Source of the DNA: a virus
Virus record (IMG/VR): IMGVR_UViG_3300044691_000291
Span: 1-45,798 of that record
Reading direction: 5' to 3' (one strand)
Length of the DNA: 45,798 nucleotides
A program made the position numbers and the translations under genes. The notes beneath the pieces were generated by a model. It saw nothing but the letters and a program-made list of their open reading frames with translations, was not told the DNA's origin and made no database searches. Below, one piece after another: positions 30,843-36,659 of this stretch; within the stretch, counting starts at the first letter, position 1; the number at the start of each line of letters is the position of its first letter.

Positions 30843-31009
30843 TCGTGCTCATGAAAGTTTTGGAATTAGGACACCAAATGTATAGCCCAGAGCAGTACCA
30901 GAAAACACCAGATAGGCCGCATGTGAAGGCTTGGAAGGTGCAACCCTTGGGCGAAGTGGTTTTAGATAAGCCGCTGCCCAAGGATGCAACTGAGAAGGAA
31001 CGCGCATGA
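30839..31009 (+). CDS. Small unknown protein (56 aa)
   Basis: ATG at 30839 overlaps the HNH stop and has AAGGA four bases upstream. The protein is mixed, with 'YSPEQYQKTPDRPHVKAWKVQPLGEVVLDKPLP'. It ends by ATGA overlap. The family was not recognised. Confidence 0.58.
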   Translation: MIVLMKVLELGHQMYSPEQYQKTPDRPHVKAWKVQPLGEVVLDKPLPKDATEKERA

Positions 31010-31170
31010 AAAACACTGCGGCGGCGACTATGTTTTCCTCAATTAGCTTCTGCGGCGAAGACGCTTTCCTTCTACGTCTACACCTTTTAGAAGCTAATCA
31101 ACCAAAGTCAAAGTCAAAGTCAAGCGAGAAGCGAAGCGAGGAGGTTTTCCATTCATGCAAACCTAGGTGA
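31006..31170 (+). CDS. Short frame, possible remnant of a replication gene (54 aa)
   Basis: The ATG at 31006 overlaps the previous stop. The second half is 'KSKSKSSEKRSEE', encoded by AGTCAA repeats at about 31103-31122. In many phage replication initiators such a Ser/Lys linker joins the N-terminal DNA-binding part to a C-terminal helical domain, which here is found at 31250-31546 in another frame. It could therefore be a decayed remnant or a leader peptide. Confidence 0.4.
   Translation: MKNTAAATMFSSISFCGEDAFLLRLHLLEANQPKSKSKSSEKRSEEVFHSCKPR
31042..31098. repeat. 10-bp inverted repeat with 37-nt spacer
   Basis: ATTAGCTTCT at 31042-31051 is the exact reverse complement of AGAAGCTAAT at 31089-31098. 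It lies inside the 54-aa frame and just before the AT-rich gap, close to the partial replication gene. It might belong to a replication origin or mark a past insertion; no transposase is present. Confidence 0.55.
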
Positions 31171-31249
31171 AGCTTTTAGCACGACTTTTGCCAAACATTT
31201 ACCGCAGAGATAGCTAAGTTTTAGGTAAATAAAGGGGTTAGGAGGCAAT
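31171..31249 (+). other. AT-rich gap with inverted repeat, candidate origin or leader
   Basis: This 79-nt stretch lacks a gene. It contains ATTTACC (31197-31203) and its complement GGTAAAT (31224-31230) with a 20-nt spacer, and ends with AGGAGG (31240-31245). AT content is clearly higher than in the flanks. Placement before a replication-type domain makes an origin possible, but the AGGAGG shows it is also the translation leader of the next gene. Confidence 0.35.
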
Positions 31250-31546
31250 ATTTTACTTGACAAGGAAATTCCGAAACTGCAAGAAATCTGGAAATTAGAG
31301 AAAAACACCGAGTTTAAGATTTCGCAGCGGGACTATGAGTCCTGGGTCAAGGCTTATCCCGGCGTGAACATCGAGGGAGAGATTACGAAGATGCAGGTAT
31401 GGCTCGATGCTAATCCACTTCGCGCAAAAAAGAATATCAAGCGGTTCATCGTTAACTGGCTGTCACGCGCACATAGCAGGCTTTTGGAGCGGGAACTAGA
31501 AGTGCTGCTCAAGGAAGACATACGCCGCAGCCGGGTGCCGATGTGA
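31250..31546 (+). CDS. Replication-initiator-type C-terminal domain protein, non-standard start (about 98 aa)
   Basis: The frame after AGGAGG reads from an ATT at 31250 and encodes 'FKISQRDYESWVKAYPGVNIEGEITKMQVWLDANPLRAKKNIKRFIVNWLSR'. This matches the C-terminal helical domain of many phage replication (DnaA/DnaD-like or replisome organiser) proteins. No ATG, GTG or TTG precedes this region in frame; GTG at 31364 would cut the domain in half. Either ATT serves as a start, or this is the tail of a broken larger gene. The end overlaps the next GTG. Confidence 0.6.
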   Translation: MLLDKEIPKLQEIWKLEKNTEFKISQRDYESWVKAYPGVNIEGEITKMQVWLDANPLRAKKNIKRFIVNWLSRAHSRLLERELEVLLKEDIRRSRVPM

Positions 31547-31821
31547 AACGCGAGTTCGATTATCGCCGCTGGGACTATTACACCCTTCAGCATCACGCAC
31601 GGTACAAGGCGTTTGTGGAGTGGCACGGGATTTTGTGTCAGGACTGTGGTGGTGCCGGTGGCAGCGTAGAGCCTGTCCTCGATGATGGTAGCGGACCTTG
31701 GGAGGCTTGCGGATGGTGTGAAGGCACCGGCAAGGTGACGCGCTGGCTTCGGGGCGAATGGCTCAGGATGAAACTCGATGAAGCCCGCAGCAAGATGAAA
31801 TGTTCGATAGTCGGAAGCTGA
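31543..31821 (+). CDS. DnaJ-type zinc-ribbon protein (92 aa)
   Basis: GTG at 31543 overlaps the previous stop. The protein has 'CQDCGGAGGSVEPV' and 'CGWCEGTGKVTRW', two CxxCxGxG knuckles as in DnaJ central domains and many small phage proteins. Basic helices flank it. It probably binds zinc and a nucleic acid or protein partner. Confidence 0.68.
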   Translation: MKREFDYRRWDYYTLQHHARYKAFVEWHGILCQDCGGAGGSVEPVLDDGSGPWEACGWCEGTGKVTRWLRGEWLRMKLDEARSKMKCSIVGS

Positions 31822-31837
31822 GACGGAGGCAAGCTTG

Positions 31838-31945
31838 GTGAAAATGGACTTCGTAACCGTAACTAACTCACGAGGTTTTTCTAGACCACCGTGTAGGTCA
31901 AAAGAAGGTCGCGGCGACCGCAACAGGAAAGCGAGCATGAGTTGA
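31838..31945 (+). CDS. Short basic peptide (35 aa)
   Basis: GTG at 31838 with GGAGG eight bases upstream opens a 35-residue basic peptide whose stop overlaps the TTG of the next gene (TTGA). The coupling and ribosome site are the only support. It could be a leader for translation of the HNH-like gene. Confidence 0.35.
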   Translation: MKMDFVTVTNSRGFSRPPCRSKEGRGDRNRKASMS

Positions 31946-32427
31946 GACCGTTGAGGCTAAGCAAGAATAAATCTCAAGAGTGGACTTGCATACGTGGGCA
32001 CAAGGTTGCCGCTGGTGCGTATTATTGCCTTCCCTGCATCCAGCTACTCCGCAAGCCAGTTTCAAAAGAGTATTACCGCAAACGGCGGAGAGCGCATCCC
32101 TACTACAAAAGTGAACGCTACTTGCAACTAAATCGGGACAGAGAAGCCCGATACCGAGAACGCAATCCCAAAAAGAGGCAATGCAGAGTAGAGCTCCGTG
32201 CCGCAGTCAATGCTCGTAAAATTATCCGACCTGACCACTGTTCGCAGTGCGGTCTCATTTGCAAGCCGGAAGCGCACCATACAGATTACAGTAAACCTTT
32301 GGAAGTAATTTGGGCATGCCGTGAGTGCCACGCGATCCTCGACAGAGAAGTTGTGAGCGGTAGTGACCATCGCTCGGTGGCAGGGTCCGGGTTACCTCCA
32401 AAAGAGCCCCAAAAGAAGGAAGTCTGA
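31942..32427 (+). CDS. HNH-like zinc protein (161 aa)
   Basis: The start is TTG at 31942. Residues 15-35 have a first zinc pair ('CIRGHKV...YYCLPC'). Residues 95-140 match the phage HNH module 'RPDHCSQCGLICKPEAHHTDYSKPLEVIWACRECHAILD', with His-His as catalytic pair, Asp/Tyr spacing and Cys pairs. It resembles the intron-like or free-standing HNH nucleases of tailed phages. It is the second HNH protein in this arm. Confidence 0.72.
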   Translation: MRPLRLSKNKSQEWTCIRGHKVAAGAYYCLPCIQLLRKPVSKEYYRKRRRAHPYYKSERYLQLNRDREARYRERNPKKRQCRVELRAAVNARKIIRPDHCSQCGLICKPEAHHTDYSKPLEVIWACRECHAILDREVVSGSDHRSVAGSGLPPKEPQKKEV

Positions 32428-32772
32428 ATGCCTGCAAAAAAGTCTCAGCAATTAGCCTTAATTCAGCCGATAGCCGAGGAGCCCAAGGAAGGGCTCAAGA
32501 GTTTCGCGCTGGTCGAGCTGTACGGCCACGCTCGCATCGTGGGAATGGTGACAGTTGATCCGGCAGACTTCCCCGGCATGGTGCGCGTAGACGTGCCCGA
32601 CCTCATCAAAGACGGCAAGGTCACTCGCCCAGGCTTCACTCGATACTTCGGGAAGAACGCCCTCTATGCGGTGACCCCGATAGATGAAGCAGCCGTGCGC
32701 GAGTTACTCCCAAATATTGACGGACGCCCACACAGGCCGATGTCCTTTGCGCGAGGAGAGGATTGGCAGTGA
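32428..32772 (+). CDS. Conserved unknown phage protein (114 aa)
   Basis: The ATG at 32428 follows the previous stop directly, with AAGGAAG upstream. The pattern 'LVELYGHARIVGMVT', 'MVRVDVPDL', 'TRYFGKNALYAVTPIDEAAVREL' recurs in small proteins of many unrelated phages, of unknown function. The end overlaps the next GTG. Confidence 0.72.
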   Translation: MPAKKSQQLALIQPIAEEPKEGLKSFALVELYGHARIVGMVTVDPADFPGMVRVDVPDLIKDGKVTRPGFTRYFGKNALYAVTPIDEAAVRELLPNIDGRPHRPMSFARGEDWQ

Positions 32773-33134
32773 GCCCAGTACGCCTAAGTCAAAAAGAGAC
32801 CGCCCAGTGGATGCGGAAGCTGGGCCAAAAAGGAGCAAATCATGAACATCGCAGACCAGACCGAGGAGCAATTGATTCATTCTATCCTGGCGATTTACTC
32901 CAAAGACGAACAAATGTGCCGGTCAATAGCAAATCACATCGCCATAAAGTTGAGCATACGCAGAGCAATAATTCGCGAGCGGCGAAAAGCCCCCGCATGC
33001 CAGCAGACTCCCACAGAGAGTCCTGCAAGTGCGGACTCGGAATCATGATCTGGTGTGGGCCTCGCGGGCTGGGACCGGCAGAGAAGGGTTTTATGGTGGA
33101 GTGGCGGGAGAGACATGAAAGGTGCGGACGATGA
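32769..33134 (+). CDS. Possible overlapping frame with C-terminal zinc motif (121 aa or a 45-aa internal gene)
   Basis: GTG at 32769 overlaps the previous stop, and this frame stays open to 33134, where its stop overlaps the next ATG. The middle looks like out-of-frame sequence, because the well-supported gene 32842-33048 lies there in another frame. The C-terminal 45 residues from ATG 32997 ('CKCGLGIMIWCGPRGLGPAEKGFMVEWRERHERC') look real and may be a separate gene. Confidence 0.4.
   Translation: MSPVRLSQKETAQWMRKLGQKGANHEHRRPDRGAIDSFYPGDLLQRRTNVPVNSKSHRHKVEHTQSNNSRAAKSPRMPADSHRESCKCGLGIMIWCGPRGLGPAEKGFMVEWRERHERCGR
32842..33048 (+). CDS. Small helical protein (68 aa)
   Basis: ATG at 32842 has AGGAG seven bases upstream, the best ribosome site in this stretch. 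The protein is helical and amphipathic ('DQTEEQLIHSILAIYSKDEQMCRSIANHIAIKLSIRRAIIRERRK') with a Pro/Ser tail. The family was not recognised. It overlaps the longer frame in 32769-33134. Confidence 0.6.
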   Translation: MNIADQTEEQLIHSILAIYSKDEQMCRSIANHIAIKLSIRRAIIRERRKAPACQQTPTESPASADSES

Positions 33135-33472
33135 AAGAGCGAACGCTGTGGCACCAATCTGGCGTTAACAAGAACGGCGAGCCTTTTGTGCAACTACTGA
33201 TCGACGATGAAGTGATGTGTCAACTTTCGCCAGAGGAAGCGCGTGACCACGCCAAGAACGTATTGGAAGCTACGGAAGCGAGCGAGCAGGATGCGTTCAT
33301 GCTCGACTTTTTCAAGAAACAGGTTGGTGCAGACGCCGAGCACGCCATGATAATCGTGGTGGAGTTTCGCAAGTGGCGAGAGGCTCGCGGAAAGAAAGGT
33401 CCTCCATCGGACGCGAAAGAGTTTGTTAGGACGGACAAGCACGAAAAACCAGAAAGCGAAAAAGGAGAATAA
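33131..33472 (+). CDS. Unknown protein just before the Acb2-like gene (113 aa)
   Basis: ATG at 33131 overlaps the previous stop. Beta strands at the start ('GEPFVQLLIDDEVMCQLSPEEARDHAKNVLEATEAS') lead into helices ('DAFMLDFFKKQVGADAEHAMIIVVEFRKWR') and a Lys/Glu-rich tail. It sits one base from the anti-CBASS-like gene, so a defence-related role is conceivable. The family was not recognised. Confidence 0.65.
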   Translation: MKERTLWHQSGVNKNGEPFVQLLIDDEVMCQLSPEEARDHAKNVLEATEASEQDAFMLDFFKKQVGADAEHAMIIVVEFRKWREARGKKGPPSDAKEFVRTDKHEKPESEKGE

Positions 33473-33473
33473 A

Positions 33474-33680
33474 ATGGACATAGAAAACATCTTCACGTAT
33501 CACAAACCAACGGCTGATCAACTCCCGAAGTACGAAGCTATCCGTGCTAAGGCTAAAGAGCTTGCTCATGTCATCGTGGATAGTACTCCGGCCAGCGCCG
33601 ATCAAACAGCGGCAATCCGCTTGCTGCGTGAAGCTGTGATGACGGCGAATGCCTGCATTGCTTTAGAGGGAAAACTCTAG
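33474..33680 (+). CDS. acb2: Acb2-like cyclic-nucleotide sponge, anti-CBASS (68 aa)
   Basis: ATG at 33474 follows AAAGGAG. The whole protein fits the Acb2 pattern: an N-terminal 'FTYHKPTADQLPKYEAIRAKAKELAHVI', then 'TPASADQTAAIRLLREAVMTANACIALEG'. Known Acb2 proteins are helical hexamers that bind cyclic di- and tri-nucleotides made by CBASS (and Thoeris-like) systems, so effectors are not activated. The size is right, and the conserved Tyr, Lys and 'EAVM.AN' helix are present. The call is by pattern; ligand range cannot be told. Confidence 0.8.
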   Translation: MDIENIFTYHKPTADQLPKYEAIRAKAKELAHVIVDSTPASADQTAAIRLLREAVMTANACIALEGKL

Positions 33681-33691
33681 CTCGGAGAAAT

Positions 33692-33726
33692 GAGGGTGCT
33701 AACTCGCAGCGTAGTGAAGCACCCTC
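33692..33726 (+). terminator. 9-bp stem-loop between the Acb2-like gene and the next gene
   Basis: GAGGGTGCT (33692-33700) is perfectly complementary to AGCACCCTC (33718-33726) with a 17-nt loop. It begins 11 nt after the Acb2-like stop. Only a short G/T-rich tail follows, so it may be an attenuator or an mRNA 3' stabiliser rather than a full terminator. It would hide the ATG at 33690, which argues for the later start of the next gene. Confidence 0.45.
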
Positions 33727-33752
33727 GGTTTGTGAAAAGAGAAAGGAAAAAT

Positions 33753-34532
33753 GTGTCGTCCATGCCGACCGAATCAACTGAATCACTGAGCATCGCAAAC
33801 GCTATCGCCCTAGCTAAGTCCGCAATCGGAGACTGTGTAGACAAACTCCCGTATGTTGATATTCATGGGAAGCTTTGGGATTTAGTGCGGATGCTCTACG
33901 AGATTCACGGAGCCTCACCCCAAGGCCGTGTTTCTGGACTCTCTGGACCTTCCGCGACCAACTCGGGGCCGCAGCATGTGGGTGGCGACCGCACCATTGA
34001 GTTAATGAAGGCCCATAATTATTTTTATATGGAGCCGTGGTTCGACAAGGAAAGTGGGCTGAAAAAGAAAGCTGGATTCTATTATTGCTTGTGCGGTTGG
34101 GAAGGTCCAGATAGGTCATCGTATTGGAAGCATCTGCCTGACGCGGTAGCCATGAACTCAGAAGCCCCGCAGCCTTTACAAGCAGGCCGTGACTCCGCTG
34201 ATTGGAAGTTTCGTTTCGATGAACTGTCAGCGGAATTTGCAATACTCTCTCGCGCTTGCGGAAACTGGCGTACTTGGCCGAACGAGGCTGAATCAGACCA
34301 TGACCATCCTGATTGGAAGGTGGCAGCAAAGGCGATTCTGACGCTACGGGCAGCACAAACAGGCCGTGACTTGGCTGGGGAGCGGGAGCAACTAGCCCAA
34401 TGGATGATAATCAACAGTTTTTCTACCGGACACGGTGACACGTTCGAGGACTTGCTGAAGGAGCTTAGCTGGCAAGTGAAGGAATTGCGTGAACTGGCCC
34501 AGCCATCTACGCCGGGGAGTGAGCGCAAATGA
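33753..34532 (+). CDS. Unknown early protein with phage-type repeats (259 aa)
   Basis: GTG at 33753 with AAAGGA upstream is preferred; ATG at 33762 and the earlier ATG at 33690 are alternatives. The N-terminus is helical ('IANAIALAKSAIGDCVDKLPYVDIHGKLWDLVRMLYEIHG'). 'FYYCLCGWEGPDRSSYWKHL' near residues 108-127 looks like a small Cys/Trp module. The C-terminal 100 residues are helical and rich in Trp and Glu. The phrases 'QAGRDSADWKFR' and 'QTGRDLAGEREQ' suggest an internal duplication. The family was not recognised. Confidence 0.65.
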   Translation: MSSMPTESTESLSIANAIALAKSAIGDCVDKLPYVDIHGKLWDLVRMLYEIHGASPQGRVSGLSGPSATNSGPQHVGGDRTIELMKAHNYFYMEPWFDKESGLKKKAGFYYCLCGWEGPDRSSYWKHLPDAVAMNSEAPQPLQAGRDSADWKFRFDELSAEFAILSRACGNWRTWPNEAESDHDHPDWKVAAKAILTLRAAQTGRDLAGEREQLAQWMIINSFSTGHGDTFEDLLKELSWQVKELRELAQPSTPGSERK

Positions 34533-34741
34533 AGCAAGAGCCGCGTATCGTTCATTCAGAATTGACTGACCAGTGGTATATCGTTACGCGCTACAGCGTC
34601 CGGCATGGCAAGGACAAAGACCACGCCTTGTTGGTGGCACACAAAAAATACGATGTTACCGAGCAGATGAAAGACATTTTGCGGCGTAACAGCGGTTACC
34701 TCACCGAGGCTGAACAGGCAGCGCCGGGGAAGGAAAAGTAA
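34529..34741 (+). CDS. Small unknown protein (70 aa)
   Basis: ATG at 34529 overlaps the previous stop. The protein has 'IVHSELTDQWYIVTRYSVRHGKDKDHALLVAHKKYDVTEQM', a plausible beta-alpha microdomain, and a helical end. The family was not recognised. Confidence 0.62.
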   Translation: MKQEPRIVHSELTDQWYIVTRYSVRHGKDKDHALLVAHKKYDVTEQMKDILRRNSGYLTEAEQAAPGKEK

Positions 34742-34742
34742 A

Positions 34743-34919
34743 ATGGAAAATCCAGATTGTCAGCACAACGAATACAAGCGCACGGCAGACGTGACGGATG
34801 ACGGTTTCCCGATTGTCTACTGCGCCGCGAAGTGTGGCGCGGGATTGTTCGTGGTGAAGCCGCTGCAAATCACGGTGAGCTACGGCAGGCCTCCCGAGAC
34901 AGCGCCAGCGAAGGAGTAA
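34743..34919 (+). CDS. Small Cys-containing protein (58 aa)
   Basis: ATG at 34743 lies one base after the previous stop. The protein has 'DCQHNEYKRTADV' and 'VYCAAKCGAGLFVV', compatible with a Cys/His-x / Cys-x3-Cys zinc site. Its TAA is directly followed by the next ATG. Confidence 0.6.
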   Translation: MENPDCQHNEYKRTADVTDDGFPIVYCAAKCGAGLFVVKPLQITVSYGRPPETAPAKE

Positions 34920-35123
34920 ATGGCTCGTAAACGAAAAATGTCCGAAGCCCACTTATCTCGCGTGGTGCGAACGATGAAGCAGCGCGGGATGGGCCGTCCG
35001 AGTTGGGAGTATGACAACGCTGAATTCAGACAGGCCGAGTACGAGCTTGCGGTAGCCGAAGAAGAAAGCGCGGGCAAGCAGGTAGAAAAGAAACCGGTGA
35101 CAGAAGGAGAAACTCTGAAATGA
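34920..35123 (+). CDS. Basic small protein (67 aa)
   Basis: ATG at 34920 is adjacent to the previous stop. The N-terminus is Lys/Arg-rich ('ARKRKMSEAHLSRVVRTMKQRGMGRP') and the rest acidic-helical. The end overlaps the next ATG. It is possibly nucleic-acid binding; the family was not recognised. Confidence 0.6.
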   Translation: MARKRKMSEAHLSRVVRTMKQRGMGRPSWEYDNAEFRQAEYELAVAEEESAGKQVEKKPVTEGETLK

Positions 35124-35365
35124 CCTTTGAAGATTGGTGGCCAACAGCTTTCTACCACACGACTGAAGAAGCGGCGCGACAGGCCTGGGAAGCCGCCACC
35201 ACCGCAGCCTCTTCACGCGCGGGAGACGCCAGCAATGAAGCGGAGAAGGTGGAACGATTGGATGAAGCGGTCGTTGAGGCCGGAGTCCTGTTTGTAGGAT
35301 TGACTCCAATCTCTGCGGCTCTTACAGATAAGCTGCGAGCCATCATCGCCAAGGCCCAAGGCTGA
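35120..35365 (+). CDS. Small helical protein (81 aa)
   Basis: ATG at 35120 overlaps the previous stop. 'FEDWWPTAFYHTTEEAARQAWEAATTAAS' is a common phage motif of unknown function, seen where proteins begin 'FE.WW'. The rest is alpha-helical. Co-transcribed with the flanking genes. Confidence 0.65.
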   Translation: MTFEDWWPTAFYHTTEEAARQAWEAATTAASSRAGDASNEAEKVERLDEAVVEAGVLFVGLTPISAALTDKLRAIIAKAQG

Positions 35366-35406
35366 GTTTTGTTCGGGAGTGGCTGTAAAAACCTTAAGGA
35401 GGATTC

Positions 35407-35883
35407 ATGAGCGTAGGATTGTTTCTGAAGTCGGTAGGCAGTGCAGTCGTAAAAGTGGCGAACAAGGTAATTGGCGTGGAGCAGAAAGCGGAGCCTTTTG
35501 TCGAGACCATGCTGCCCCAGACCGTTCCGTTTTTCAGCATCGCGGATCGGGCTATCACGCTGATTAAGACCGCTGAAGGAAGCTACGCTGCGGTGGGTCA
35601 GGCGGCCAACGGGCCTGCCAAACTCGCAGCGGTGGAGTCAGCTATCAGCCAAGATTTTGACGCCTGGATCAAGCTGCAATTGCCAGGAGACGTGAAACTA
35701 CAAGACGCCGAGAACTATGCAGCCAGCAAGAAAGGCTTCATCAATTCTCTGGTGCAGGCGCTGAACAGCTTCACGGCCACACAGCAGGTTGGCGCAGCGG
35801 TGGCGACCGGCGAGGCTTTGATTGCGGCATCAGCGGCTAAAGCGGCGGTTGCCCCTGCGGCTCCTGCTCCGGTGGCAGCGTGA
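35407..35883 (+). CDS. Ala-rich phage protein of unknown role (158 aa)
   Basis: ATG at 35407 has AAGGAGG at five bases, the strongest ribosome site in this part. The protein is helical and Ala-rich, with 'QTVPFFSIADRAITLIKTAEGSYAAVG' and a long Ala/Pro C-terminus. This type recurs in phage genomes near lysis or late-early boundaries without known function. Coupled to the next gene by GTGA. Confidence 0.68.
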   Translation: MSVGLFLKSVGSAVVKVANKVIGVEQKAEPFVETMLPQTVPFFSIADRAITLIKTAEGSYAAVGQAANGPAKLAAVESAISQDFDAWIKLQLPGDVKLQDAENYAASKKGFINSLVQALNSFTATQQVGAAVATGEALIAASAAKAAVAPAAPAPVAA

Positions 35884-36035
35884 TAAAGCGATTCATTTGC
35901 TGGCTGTGGGGCCACGATTTATGGAGTATTCATCGTCGGAATCATTGCGACAGGTGCGGAGTTCGTCTTTATCTAGATGAGGGAACGGTCGGAGAAGAAA
36001 TCGCCGCGCTTGAGAAAATGGCTAACTCGAAGTGA
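35880..36035 (+). CDS. Small zinc-finger protein, related to the 22024-22233 product (51 aa)
   Basis: GTG at 35880 overlaps the previous stop. The layout 'FICWLWGHDLWSIHRRNHCDRCGVRLYL' matches the leftward 69-aa gene near terminase. The end is acidic-helical and overlaps the next GTG. Confidence 0.62.
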   Translation: MIKRFICWLWGHDLWSIHRRNHCDRCGVRLYLDEGTVGEEIAALEKMANSK

Positions 36036-36205
36036 AAATAGACCATCAAGGCGAAAAGCCCCAGTCCATAACGATTCCCCTCGACTGGGGCAAAGCTAAA
36101 AAGCTGTGGAAGTGGCTGCGCAAGAAGAAAACGGAGGAACCGGATGTTCAGCAAGGAGATGGCCTATCAGGACCTGACGATCAAAGCGGGGATAGGCGGG
36201 ATTGA
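36032..36205 (+). CDS. Small basic-then-acidic protein (57 aa)
   Basis: GTG at 36032 overlaps the previous stop. 'ITIPLDWGKAKKLWKWLRKKK' is a basic amphipathic stretch, followed by an acidic Gly/Asp-rich tail. The 3' end overlaps the next gene in another frame, so the tail may be less constrained. Confidence 0.5.
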   Translation: MKIDHQGEKPQSITIPLDWGKAKKLWKWLRKKKTEEPDVQQGDGLSGPDDQSGDRRD

Positions 36206-36323
36206 TTTGCAACTGGGCAACTACAAAAAACACTATTCAGGAGATGAATTTATGGTGTTCGCCGGTCCGCTTCTTTACCCCGCTATCGCTGCGGAGGCGA
36301 AGAAAGAAGAAACGCAGTCTTGA
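36144..36323 (+). CDS. Small protein before the Y-RNA array (59 aa)
   Basis: ATG at 36144 has GGAGG at six bases. The product ('YQDLTIKAGIGGIDLQLGNYKKHYSGDEFMVFAGPLL') looks like a short beta hairpin protein. Its stop codon is part of TTGACA, the -35 box of the putative promoter of the Y-RNA cassette. The family was not recognised. Confidence 0.6.
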   Translation: MFSKEMAYQDLTIKAGIGGIDLQLGNYKKHYSGDEFMVFAGPLLYPAIAAEAKKEETQS

Positions 36324-36348
36324 CAGCAGGTATATAGTGAGTAAACGA
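36321..36348 (+). promoter_or_regulatory. Putative promoter of the Y-RNA / Ro60 cassette
   Basis: A perfect TTGACA (36321-36326) is followed after 16 nt by TAAACG (36343-36348). The predicted start is about 36355, which is exactly where the first folded RNA unit begins. The -10 is a poor match, so strength is uncertain. The position argues for a transcript that starts with the array. Confidence 0.45.
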
Positions 36349-36354
36349 TTTTTG

Positions 36355-36420
36355 CAGGTGCCGTAGATTGCAGCTACTTCACTGCTAATGAAACGTGCTG
36401 CATTCGTTTGTTGCCCTGCT
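36355..36420 (+). ncRNA. Y-RNA-like unit 1
   Basis: The outer stem is GCAGG (36355-36359) with CCTGC (36416-36420). The internal loop has conserved strands TGCCGTA (36360-36366) and GTTTGTTGC (36407-36415). The inner stem is 36367-36375 with 36398-36406 (one T-T mismatch). The terminal loop starts with TACTTC. Units 2 and 3 have the same plan with different stem bases. The U-rich TTTGATTTTAT that follows could end the RNA. The bulged helix with conserved unpaired bases is what Ro60-type proteins bind in Y RNAs; binding here is inferred. Confidence 0.62.
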
Positions 36421-36430
36421 TTGATTTTAT

Positions 36431-36494
36431 GCGGATGCCGTAGCTCAGGCTTACTTCTTAGGAAAGGAAAAGCTTGAAGCGTTTGTTGCTCCGC
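36431..36494 (+). ncRNA. Y-RNA-like unit 2
   Basis: The outer stem is GCGGA (36431-36435) with TCCGC (36490-36494). The same internal-loop strands as in unit 1 are present: TGCCGTA (36436-36442) and GTTTGTTGC (36481-36489). The inner stem is 36443-36451 with 36471-36480, nine pairs and one bulged A. The loop again begins TACTTC (36452-36457). All stem positions that differ from unit 1 keep pairing, which is covariation within one genome. It begins 76 bp after unit 1. Confidence 0.62.
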
Positions 36495-36503
36495 TTCGAT
36501 GTT

Positions 36504-36641
36504 GCCCGGTGGCGTAGGTTAGGGATACTTCAAACATAATCAGCGGGTCGGGGGTTCGATTCCCTCAACGTGCCAAAAGCGCGTTTAGCTCAGTTGGTAG
36601 AGCAGCTGAATGAAAAACCCTTAACCGCTTGAACCCCGAGC
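36504..36641 (+). ncRNA. Y-RNA-like unit 3 with permuted tRNA core (YrlA-like)
   Basis: The outer stem is 36504-36509 with 36636-36641 (one mismatch). The internal loop strands are TGGCGTA and GCTTGAACC. The inner stem is 36517-36524 with 36618-36626, with a bulged T; TACTTC follows. Inside is a complete tRNA core in permuted order. It has an anticodon-type stem TCAGC/GCTGA (36540-36544 with 36605-36609) and a T-arm GGGGG-TTCGATT-CCCTC (36550-36566). The acceptor-type stem AACGTGC/GCGCGTT is closed by the loop CAAAA (36567-36585), followed by UA and a D-arm GCTC-AGTTGGTA-GAGC (36588-36603). Bacterial YrlA RNAs near Ro60 genes are known to carry such a tRNA-mimicking domain. It ends 18 nt before the Ro60 ATG. 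Confidence 0.78.
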
Positions 36642-36659
36642 ATTCTGGAAAGGCACACC

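Noticed and set aside
31103-31122. AGTCAA tandem repeats as a possible CRISPR or iteron array.
   Set aside because: Only a few 6-bp copies inside a coding linker (Lys-Ser repeats); no spacers. No CRISPR array is present in the window.
36540-36609. A genuine permuted tRNA gene (3' half before 5' half).
   Set aside because: The two halves are embedded in an outer helix shared with two neighbouring units and lie next to Ro60, which fits a YrlA-type mimic. No canonical anticodon loop is formed, because the strands continue into the Ro60-binding stem.
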